From: Streptomyces lavendofoliae
Lineage (GTDB): Bacteria; Actinomycetota; Actinomycetes; Streptomycetales; Streptomycetaceae
DNA length: 64,000 nucleotides
Reading direction: 5' to 3'
NCBI RefSeq assembly: GCF_014649735.1
Contig: NZ_BMTP01000017.1
Location: 1-64,000, forward strand
Part shown: in pieces, positions 51,428-58,291 of the stretch
Position numbering within the stretch: position 1 is the stretch's first letter
Layout of the letters: each line of letters starts with the position of its first letter
The notes under the pieces: model-generated
Databases searched by the model: none
What the model saw: the letters and a program-made list of their open reading frames with translations, nothing else
Told to the model about the DNA's origin: nothing
Translations under genes and position numbers: made by a program

Positions 51428-52485
51428 GACACGCCTTCCATCTCGCTGCGCATCCTGTCGTAGCCGGAGACGCGCACCACGATCAGCGAGACGAGCGTCG
51501 CCGCGACGACCAGGACGAGGGCGACGGCCGCTCCGGCGCCGAAGTCGAAGCCCTTGAATGCCTTTTGGTACATGTAGTAGGCGGTGATCGTGGTGTCGGT
51601 GCCCGGGCCGCCCTGGGTCAGGATGAGCACCGTCTCGAAGGTGGTCAGCCCGCCGACGACCATCAGGATCGTCGACGTGATGAGGGAATTGCGCAGTTGC
51701 GGCAGGGTGATGTGGAAGAACTGCCGGACCCGGCCCGCTCCGTCGATCTCCGCGGCCTCGTACAGGACCCGCGGGACGGCGCGGGCCGCGCCCTGGTGGA
51801 TGAGGGTGTGGAACGGGGTGAACTGCCAGGTGCTGACGAAGGCGAGGACGCCGATCGCGCCGGCCTGGCTGCCGAACAGGTTGCCGTCGCCGAACAGCCA
51901 GGTCACTCGTGAGGGGACCCCGAAGTTGGGGTCGAGCACCGCGCGCCAGAGCACCGACACGGCGGTGGTGGACAACAGCAGCGGGATGAAGTAGATCGCG
52001 GAGAGTACGGCGCGGTTGCGCTGCTGTCCGGCCGCCCAGACGCCGAGCAGGACGCTCAGCGGGGTCTGGATCGCCACGCCCAGGAAGGTGACCAGGAGGC
52101 TCAGCCACACGCTGTTGATCATGACGGGGTCGGCGAAGACCCTGGTCCAGTTGTCCAGGCCCACGAAGCGGGGCGACCCGAGACCGCTCCAGCTCGTGAA
52201 GGACAGCCCCGCGACCATGATCAGCGGGGTGATCGCGAACAGGAGGAAGAACAGCGTGGCGGGGATCGCCCAGAGGAATCCGGGGCGGCCCACCCGGGTG
52301 CCGTGGCCCTCCCGCGTACGCCGTGACGCACCGCGTCCGCCGGATCGGCCGGCGCCGGGCCGGCCGCCTTCGGTCCGCGGCCCGCGCTCCTTCGCCCCTG
52401 CCCGTGTCAGCGCCCGTGCCTGTGCCCGCGTCCGCTCCTGTGACCGTGCCCGGGTCTGCTTCTGCGTTTCGATGTGTGCGGACAT
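51424..52485 (-). CDS. bxlF: Carbohydrate ABC transporter permease (MalF/BxlF type)
   Basis: 353 residues. The first about 70 are an unusually long Arg/Thr-rich cytoplasmic tail (KQTRARSQERTRAQARALTR), then six helices beginning GFLWAIPATLFFLLFAITPL. The EAA loop reads EAAEIDGAGRVRQFFHITLP. It lies 7 bases after the binding-protein stop and overlaps bxlG by four bases. It forms the membrane channel with BxlG. Confidence 0.92.
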   Translation of the reverse strand: MSAHIETQKQTRARSQERTRAQARALTRAGAKERGPRTEGGRPGAGRSGGRGASRRTREGHGTRVGRPGFLWAIPATLFFLLFAITPLIMVAGLSFTSWSGLGSPRFVGLDNWTRVFADPVMINSVWLSLLVTFLGVAIQTPLSVLLGVWAAGQQRNRAVLSAIYFIPLLLSTTAVSVLWRAVLDPNFGVPSRVTWLFGDGNLFGSQAGAIGVLAFVSTWQFTPFHTLIHQGAARAVPRVLYEAAEIDGAGRVRQFFHITLPQLRNSLITSTILMVVGGLTTFETVLILTQGGPGTDTTITAYYMYQKAFKGFDFGAGAAVALVLVVAATLVSLIVVRVSGYDRMRSEMEGVS

Positions 52486-52491
52486 GTCGGC

Positions 52492-53808
52492 CTAGGCGGT
52501 GGGGAGGGACTGCATGGCCTTGATGAAGCCGTCCGCGTCGGTCTGCCCGTTGAAGAACTGCTGCACCGCCTGGTGGATGGGCGTGATGGCGGCCGGCGGG
52601 TACGCCTGGTCCCACGACAGCTGGAACGACGGGGCCTTCTCGACCAGCTGGTACTGATAGCGGGAGTAGGCGGGGTTGGCCGCGGTGTCGAGGAACTTCT
52701 CGGTGTTCGTGGTGGTCGGCAGGTTGCCGACGGACAGCTGCTCCTTGACGAACCGGTCGGAGTACATCAGCTTGAGGAACTCCGCGACCGCTTCCGGGTG
52801 CCGGGTCTTCTTCAGCACGGAGTAGAAGTTGTTGGTGTTGCCGACGAGGTTCGCGGGGTCGCCCTTACCGCCGTCGACGGCCGGGAAGGTCGTGTAGCCG
52901 AGATCCTTCCCGGCGAACTCCGCGTCCGCCTCCTGGTGGGTGGCGTACGCCCACGAGCCCATCAGCTCGAAGCCCGCCCTGCCGCTCGCCAGGAGCGCCG
53001 GGGACCCTCCGTCGGTGAACTTCACCGAGTCGAAGTTGCCGCCGAACGCGCCCGCGTCGACCAGTTCCTCGATCATGCCGAGCGCCTTCCTGCTGTCGGC
53101 GCTCTCCCAGGCGCTCCTGTCGCCTTCCAGCGCCTTGGCGAACAGCCCGGGTCCCGCGACGCGGTCGTAGAGGTACTCGAACCACATCAGGGTCGGCCAC
53201 TTGTCGCCTCCGCCGAGGGCGACGGGCGTGACGCCCTTCGCCTTGAGGGCCCTGACCGCGTCGAGCAGTTCCGCCCAGGTCCGCGGCGGCCGGACACCGG
53301 CGTCCGCCAGCACCTTCTTGTTGTGGAACAGCAGGACCGGCTGCGTACCGCGCATCGGGACGCCGTACGGCGTGCCCTTGATGACCGCGGTGTTGTAGAC
53401 GGACGGCAGGAAGGCTGCCGCCAGCTTGGGGTCCTTCTTGGTGAACCCGTCGAGCGGCAGCAGCAGTCCGGCGTCGACGTAGGGCCGGATGCTGCCGCCG
53501 CCCCAGTTGAAGAAGACGTCGGGGGCCTGCGGGGTGTTGATGATCGTCTGGAGCTTCTGCTGGTAGTCGGCTCCGGGGATGGTGTCCAGGACCGCCTTCA
53601 CCTTCGACGTCCTGTTGAACTCGTCGACGAGCCGCTTCTCCACCTTGTTGGTGGCGTCGCCGTAGACCAGGACGTGGAACTCCGCCGCGCCGGTCGAGGA
53701 GGCGCCGCCACCGCCACCGCAGGCCGCCAGGCCGAATGCCAGCGTGAGCGTCACTCCGCCGACGAGTGTCCGGGGGAAGCGCACGCGTATGTTTCCGAGC
53801 CCTCTCAC
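52492..53808 (-). CDS. bxlE: Extracellular solute-binding lipoprotein (BxlE-like)
   Basis: About 438 residues. The signal ends in the lipobox LAAC (TLVGGVTLTLAFGLAACGGG), so the mature protein is lipid-anchored outside the membrane. The body has the sugar-binding fold (EFHVLVYGDATNKVEKRLVD, PDVFFNWGGGSIRPYVDAG, GRAGFELMGSWAYATHQEAD). By position and partners the likely ligand is xylobiose or short xylo-oligosaccharides. The GTG at 53808 is preferred over that at 53817 because GAGAGG then sits 8 bases upstream. It is the first gene of the importer operon, with operators at 53822-53832 and 53843-53853. Confidence 0.9.
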   Translation of the reverse strand: MRGLGNIRVRFPRTLVGGVTLTLAFGLAACGGGGGASSTGAAEFHVLVYGDATNKVEKRLVDEFNRTSKVKAVLDTIPGADYQQKLQTIINTPQAPDVFFNWGGGSIRPYVDAGLLLPLDGFTKKDPKLAAAFLPSVYNTAVIKGTPYGVPMRGTQPVLLFHNKKVLADAGVRPPRTWAELLDAVRALKAKGVTPVALGGGDKWPTLMWFEYLYDRVAGPGLFAKALEGDRSAWESADSRKALGMIEELVDAGAFGGNFDSVKFTDGGSPALLASGRAGFELMGSWAYATHQEADAEFAGKDLGYTTFPAVDGGKGDPANLVGNTNNFYSVLKKTRHPEAVAEFLKLMYSDRFVKEQLSVGNLPTTTNTEKFLDTAANPAYSRYQYQLVEKAPSFQLSWDQAYPPAAITPIHQAVQQFFNGQTDADGFIKAMQSLPTA

Positions 53809-53821
53809 AAGCCCCACCTCT

Positions 53822-53853
53822 CGAAAGTTTCCGTCGAATCAACGAAAGTGTCC
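53822..53853 (-). promoter_or_regulatory. Two BxlR-type operators in the bxlE leader
   Basis: CGAAAGTTTCC (53822-53832) and CGAAAGTGTCC (53843-53853) are direct repeats 21 bases apart, two helical turns. Both resemble the stronger site before the xylanase gene. They lie downstream of the predicted transcription start, and the first nearly touches the ribosome binding site. Confidence 0.65.
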
Positions 53854-53864
53854 GTGGTCCCGGG

Positions 53865-53894
53865 ACGGTAGGGGCAACCGTCGGGAGCGGTCAA
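53865..53894 (-). promoter_or_regulatory. Promoter of the bxlEFGA operon
   Basis: TTGACC (53889-53894), an 18-base spacer and TACCGT (53865-53870) on the minus strand. The start site near 53858 places the two operators at about +5 to +36. Confidence 0.5.
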
Positions 53895-53918
53895 CGGGCG
53901 TGCGCCGGTGCGACCGAA

Positions 53919-53930
53919 CCGTTACAACGG
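53919..53930. promoter_or_regulatory. CCGTT-AC-AACGG palindrome before the LacI gene
   Basis: A perfect 5+5 inverted repeat with a 2-base centre, 22 bases before the regulator start codon. A TATCCT sequence (53938-53943) 8 bases before the ATG suggests a leaderless regulator mRNA. The palindrome differs from the CGAAA-type operators and may bind another protein. Confidence 0.35.
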
Positions 53931-53951
53931 GCGTGTCCTATCCTTCGTCGC

Positions 53952-54977
53952 ATGCGCGATGACGACGGAGCGGACGGCCGGGTCACCCTGGCGGAGGTGG
54001 CCGCCCGGGCCGGGGTCTCCCTCTCGACGGTTTCGAAAGTCCTCAACGGCCGTTCCGACGTCTCCCTCCCCACCCGCGCCAAGGTGGAGCAGCTGCTGGA
54101 GACGCACGGCTACCGCCGGCGCGCGGCCGGGACGCCCCAGGCACCCCTGATCGAGCTGGTCTTCCACGAGCTGGAGAGCGTGTGGGCGATGGAGCTCATC
54201 CGCGGTGTGGAGAACGTCGCGAAGGAACACGACGCCGCGGTCGTCCTCACCGAGAGCGGCACCCGCCACGCCCCCGCCGCCGACTGGGTCGAGGGGGTGC
54301 TGCGACGGCGCCCGCTGGGCGTGGTCCTGGTCTTCTCCACCCTGCCGGACAAGGTCAAGAAGCAGCTGCGGTCCCGCGCCATCCCGTTCGTCATCATCGA
54401 CCCGGCCGGCGACCCGGAGCCGGACGTCCCGTCGGTGGGCTCGGCCAACTGGGCGGGCGGCATGGCGGCCACCCGGCACCTCGTCGAGCTGGGCCACCGG
54501 CGCATCGGCATCATCACCGGACCCGAGGACATGATGTGCTCGCTGGCCCGGCTCGACGGCTTCCGCTCAGCCATGACCATGGCGGGCCTGGCGGTCGACC
54601 CCCGGCACGTACGGTTCGGCGACTTCCACGTACAGGGCGGGTTCTCCCGCGCCATGGAGCTGCTCGAGGGCCCGGACCGGCCCACGGCGGTGTTCGCCGG
54701 CAGCGACCTTCAGGCGCTCGGCGTCCTGGAGGCCGCCCGCCTGAAGGGCCTGGGCGTGCCGCGGGACCTGTCGGTGGTGGGGTACGACGACGTCCCGCTC
54801 GCCCAGTGGTCCAGCCCGGCGCTCACCACCGTCCACCAGCCGCTGCGGCAGATGGCCGAGGAGGCCGCGCGGATGCTGCTGCGCCCGCGCGACCCGGACA
54901 AGGCCGCCCTGCGCATGGAACTCGCGACCAGGCTGGTGGTCCGCCAGAGCACCGCCCCGCCGCCCCGCGACGGCTGA
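53952..54977 (+). CDS. bxlR: LacI-family repressor of the xylan/xylobiose locus (BxlR-like)
   Basis: 341 residues. The LacI helix-turn-helix is VTLAEVAARAGVSLSTVSKV with hinge LNGRSDVSLPTRAKVEQLLE (about 11-60). The periplasmic-binding-like core has VPSVGSANWAGGMAATRHLV, ELGHRRIGIITGPEDM, AVFAGSDLQALGVLEAARLK and LSVVGYDDVPLAQWSSPALT. It is divergent from the importer and upstream of the xylanase, and both targets carry CGAAA-N-TTTCG sites. Repression released by xylobiose is known for BxlR of S. thermoviolaceus; applying this here is inference. No ribosome binding site is seen before the ATG, so translation may be leaderless. Confidence 0.9.
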   Translation: MRDDDGADGRVTLAEVAARAGVSLSTVSKVLNGRSDVSLPTRAKVEQLLETHGYRRRAAGTPQAPLIELVFHELESVWAMELIRGVENVAKEHDAAVVLTESGTRHAPAADWVEGVLRRRPLGVVLVFSTLPDKVKKQLRSRAIPFVIIDPAGDPEPDVPSVGSANWAGGMAATRHLVELGHRRIGIITGPEDMMCSLARLDGFRSAMTMAGLAVDPRHVRFGDFHVQGGFSRAMELLEGPDRPTAVFAGSDLQALGVLEAARLKGLGVPRDLSVVGYDDVPLAQWSSPALTTVHQPLRQMAEEAARMLLRPRDPDKAALRMELATRLVVRQSTAPPPRDG

Positions 54978-55132
54978 ACATCACCGGCCCGGACGACCGG
55001 GACCCGCCGCCCGGGAGGGCCGGGCCCGCCGCCCGCAGACGGCTGAGCATCACGTCCCCGTGCGCCTGAACCCCCGCAGCGGGCGGCGGGGGCCGCCGCG
55101 CCGGCCGTCCGCACCGCCTTCTGCGCCGGCCA

Positions 55133-55161
55133 TTGACCGCCGGGGTGGCCGGCCGTATGGT
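55133..55161 (+). promoter_or_regulatory. Promoter of the xylanase-esterase pair
   Basis: TTGACC (55133-55138), a 17-base spacer and TATGGT (55156-55161). The start site is expected near 55168, about 18 bases before the operator centre and about 100 bases before the xylanase ATG. Confidence 0.55.
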
Positions 55162-55183
55162 CTGGCACGCATTCGGAGAATGT

Positions 55184-55198
55184 TTCGAAACTTTCGAA
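55184..55198 (+). promoter_or_regulatory. Operator upstream of the xylanase gene
   Basis: TTCGAAACTTTCGAA is a 15-base palindrome perfect except for its central base. Its core CGAAA-C-TTTCG (55186-55196) matches, in reverse complement, the sites before bxlE. It lies just downstream of the predicted start site, where a bound LacI protein would block elongation. Confidence 0.7.
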
Positions 55199-55271
55199 CC
55201 ACCTGGAGATTCCCGCGCGTCCACCCGTACGCGGGGCGGGCCCCGCCCGGCCCCCGCCAGAGGAGGTTGAC

Positions 55272-56654
55272 ATGATCATGGCAAATACTCGGGGGCCGGT
55301 GCCGCTCCCGCGCCCGGCCCCGCGCTCCCGGGCCCACCGCGCACTCGTCCTCGGCACGGCGGGCCTGCTCGCCACCGCGGGCCTCACCGCCCTGTCCGCG
55401 CCCGCGGAGGCGGCCGGCACCCTCGGCTCGGCGGCAACGGCCAAGGGCCGGTACTTCGGCGCCGCCGTCTCCGCGCAGTACCTGGGCGAGTCCGGCTACG
55501 TCTCGACGCTGAACCGGGAGTTCTCCTCCGTCACACCCGAGAACGAGATGAAGTGGGACGCCGTCGAGGCCAACCGCAACACCTTCACCTTCGGCTCGGC
55601 TGACCGGATCGTCAGCCACGCCCAGAGCCGGGGCATGTCCGTCCGCGGCCACACCCTGGTGTGGCACTCCCAGCTCCCCGGCTGGGTCGCGGGCCTGGGA
55701 GCCGCCGACCTCCGGTCGGCGATGAACCACCACATCACCACGGTGATGCGGCACTACAAGGGCAAGGTGCTCGCCTGGGACGTGGTCAACGAGGCGTTCC
55801 AGGACGGAGGCAGCGGTGCGCGCCGCAGCTCGCCCTTCCAGGACAAGCTGGGCAACGGCTTCATCGAGGAGGCGTTCCGCACCGCCCGCGCGGCCGACCC
55901 GGCGGCCAAGCTCTGCTACAACGACTACAACACCGACGGCGTCAACCCGAAGAGCAACGCCGTCTACGCCATGGTCAAGGACTTCAAGGCCCGGGGCGTA
56001 CCGATCGACTGCGTGGGCTTCCAGTCCCACTTCAACAGCGCGTCACCGGTGCCCTCCGACTACCGCGCGAACCTCCAGCGCTTCGCCGACCTCGGCGTCG
56101 ACGTCCAGATCACCGAGCTGGACATCGAGGGCTCGGGCGGCGCCCAGGCCACCGCCTACGGCAACGTCGTCAACGCCTGCCTGGCCGTCTCGCGCTGCAC
56201 CGGCATCACCGTGTGGGGCGTGACCGACAAGTACTCCTGGCGCAGCAGTGGCACCCCCCTGCTGTTCGACGGCAACTACACCAAGAAGCCCGCCTACGAC
56301 GCCGTGCTGGCCGCCCTCGGCGGCTCCGGCGGGGGCGGGGGCGGGACCGCCGGCTGTTCCGTCTCCTACTCCACGACCGCGCAGTGGAACGGCGGCTTCA
56401 ACGGCCAGGTGACCGTCACCGCCGGCAGCGCGCCGATCACCGGCTGGACCACCACGGTGACCGTGACACCGCCCCAGAAGGTGTCCGCCACCTGGAACGG
56501 CGCCCCCACCTGGGACAGCGGCGGCGACGTCATGACCATGCGGCCCAGCTACAACGGGAACCTGGCCGCCGGGGCCTCGACCACCTTCGGGTTCACCGTC
56601 ATGACCAGCGGCAACACCTCGCCGCCCGTCCTGGGCACCTGCACCGCGTCCTGA
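55272..56654 (+). CDS. Secreted GH10 endo-1,4-beta-xylanase with CBM2
   Basis: 460 residues. The N-terminus is a long Tat-like or Sec signal (RSRAHRALVLGTAGLLATAG, cleavage near AEAAG, about residue 48). The GH10 barrel runs from GTLGSAATAKGRYFGAAV to about 345, with GHTLVWHSQLPGW, the acid/base Glu in WDVVNEAFQDGG and the nucleophile Glu in QITELDIEGSGG. A Gly-rich linker leads to a family 2 carbohydrate-binding module (CSVSYSTTAQWNGGFNGQVT ... PVLGTCTAS). AGGAGG precedes the ATG. It cleaves xylan outside the cell into the oligomers the neighbouring importer takes up. Confidence 0.96.
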   Translation: MIMANTRGPVPLPRPAPRSRAHRALVLGTAGLLATAGLTALSAPAEAAGTLGSAATAKGRYFGAAVSAQYLGESGYVSTLNREFSSVTPENEMKWDAVEANRNTFTFGSADRIVSHAQSRGMSVRGHTLVWHSQLPGWVAGLGAADLRSAMNHHITTVMRHYKGKVLAWDVVNEAFQDGGSGARRSSPFQDKLGNGFIEEAFRTARAADPAAKLCYNDYNTDGVNPKSNAVYAMVKDFKARGVPIDCVGFQSHFNSASPVPSDYRANLQRFADLGVDVQITELDIEGSGGAQATAYGNVVNACLAVSRCTGITVWGVTDKYSWRSSGTPLLFDGNYTKKPAYDAVLAALGGSGGGGGGTAGCSVSYSTTAQWNGGFNGQVTVTAGSAPITGWTTTVTVTPPQKVSATWNGAPTWDSGGDVMTMRPSYNGNLAAGASTTFGFTVMTSGNTSPPVLGTCTAS

Positions 56655-56759
56655 CCGCCGGCCCGCCCCGATCGCGCGTGGCGCGGCGAGCCGCGGAGCC
56701 GCCGGCCGCCGCGTCACGCGCCCGGGCGCCGACGCGCCCGGACAAGGAAGGAGCGCCCC

Positions 56760-58073
56760 ATGTCCGAGAACCCGACCCGGTCGGCGACCGCCGGGAAGCG
56801 GTCGCGGAGAGCCCGGCTCACCGCGCTGCTGGCAGCCGTCCTGCCCCTCCTCGCGGGACTCCTGCTCGCCGTCGCCGCGCCCCCCGCCTCGGCGGCCACG
56901 CTCACCGAGGTGACCGGCTTCGGTCCCAACCCGAGCAACCTGCGCATGCACCTGTACGTGCCGGACACGGTCCGGCCCCGCCCGGCGGTACTGGTGGCGG
57001 TGCACTACTGCACGGGTTCCGGCCCGGCCTTCCACGCCGGTACGGAGTTCGCCCCGCTGGCCGACCGGTACGGCTTCATCGTCGTCTACCCCTCGGCGAC
57101 CAGGAGCGGCAACTGCTTCGACGTCTCCTCGCCGCAGGCGCTGCGGCGCGACGGGGGCAGCGATCCCGTGGGCATCAGGTCCATGATCGAATACGTGCGG
57201 CAGCACCACGGCGCCGATCCCGCGCGGACGTACGTCACCGGCGCGTCCTCCGGCGCCATGATGACCAACGTCCTGCTGGGCAACTACCCGGACGTCTTCC
57301 GGGCGGGCGCTGCCTTCATGGGCGTACCGCACTCCTGCTTCGCCACCACCGACGGATCGGGGTGGAACAGCGCCTGTGCCAACGGCACCGTCGACCGGAC
57401 GCCTCGGGTGTGGGGCGACCTGGTACGCGCCGCCCACCCCGGCCACACGGGACCCCGGCCCCGGATGCAGATCTGGCACGGCACGGAGGACAGTACCCTG
57501 CGGTACCCGAACTTCGCCGAGCAGATCGACCAGTGGACCGACGTCCACGGCGTGAGCCGGACCCCCGCCGCGACGGACCGCCCCCAGGCCGACTGGACCC
57601 GCACGCGCTACGGCGGCACCGGAGCGCAGACCCCCGTCGAGGCGATCAGCGTCCAGGGGGCCGGCCACACCCTGCCCTCCGGCGGCATGGCGGCGCGGGT
57701 GATCACCTTCTTCGGGCTGGACGGCACCACCACCCCGCCGCCGGACCCGGCTCCCGGGGCGTGCCGCGTGGCCTACACGACCAGCTCCTGGAACACCGGC
57801 CTCACCGCCACCGTCGCCCTCACCAACACCGGGAGCGCGCCGCTCACCTCCTGGTCGCTCGTCTTCACCCTGCCCGCCGGCCAGACCATCACCTCCGGCT
57901 GGGGCGCGACCTACAGCCCGGCCGGTGGCACCGTGACCGCGACGAACGCCCCCTACAACGCCACGATCCCGGCCGGGGCGAGCGTCCAGCTCGGCTTCCA
58001 GGCCCGCCACACCGGCGACACCGGCCGGCCGGCCGCCTTCGCACTGAACGGCGCCACCTGCTCCACCGCCTGA
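56760..58073 (+). CDS. Secreted PHB-depolymerase-family esterase with CBM2 (acetylxylan/feruloyl esterase type)
   Basis: 437 residues. Signal sequence about 1-47 (LTALLAAVLPLLAGLLLAVA, then PASA). The alpha/beta hydrolase follows the LpqC/PHB-depolymerase pattern of CE1 esterases: RPRPAVLVAVHYCTGSG, the nucleophile Ser in VTGASSGAMMTNVLLGNYPD, IWHGTEDSTLRYPN for the Asp, and GAGHTLPSGG for the His. After a Pro linker (TTPPPDPAPGA) comes a CBM2 (CRVAYTTSSWNTGLTATVAL ... GATCSTA). It lies 105 bases behind the xylanase with a good AAGGAG site and is probably cotranscribed. Acetylxylan versus feruloyl specificity is not decidable here. Confidence 0.92.
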   Translation: MSENPTRSATAGKRSRRARLTALLAAVLPLLAGLLLAVAAPPASAATLTEVTGFGPNPSNLRMHLYVPDTVRPRPAVLVAVHYCTGSGPAFHAGTEFAPLADRYGFIVVYPSATRSGNCFDVSSPQALRRDGGSDPVGIRSMIEYVRQHHGADPARTYVTGASSGAMMTNVLLGNYPDVFRAGAAFMGVPHSCFATTDGSGWNSACANGTVDRTPRVWGDLVRAAHPGHTGPRPRMQIWHGTEDSTLRYPNFAEQIDQWTDVHGVSRTPAATDRPQADWTRTRYGGTGAQTPVEAISVQGAGHTLPSGGMAARVITFFGLDGTTTPPPDPAPGACRVAYTTSSWNTGLTATVALTNTGSAPLTSWSLVFTLPAGQTITSGWGATYSPAGGTVTATNAPYNATIPAGASVQLGFQARHTGDTGRPAAFALNGATCSTA

Positions 58074-58114
58074 CCGGTCCCCGGGCTGTCCGAGCCGTCC
58101 GGGCCGACGACAAG

Positions 58115-58144
58115 AGGCCGTAGCGGATCTCTCCGCTACGGCCT
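58115..58144. terminator. Bidirectional terminator between esterase and tRNA-Pro
   Basis: AGGCCGTAGCGGA (58115-58127), loop TCTC, then TCCGCTACGGCCT (58132-58144): a perfect 13-bp stem. It lies 41 bases after the esterase stop and 20 bases beyond the tRNA 3' end on the other strand. Confidence 0.88.
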
Positions 58145-58164
58145 CCGGCTCGCGTTTCCGCAAG

Positions 58165-58238
<74 letters not shown>

Positions 58239-58291
58239 ATGCGCGGGCGCCTCGGCTGCCGCCGGGGTGAACGCGCAGGGAAAAGATTACC

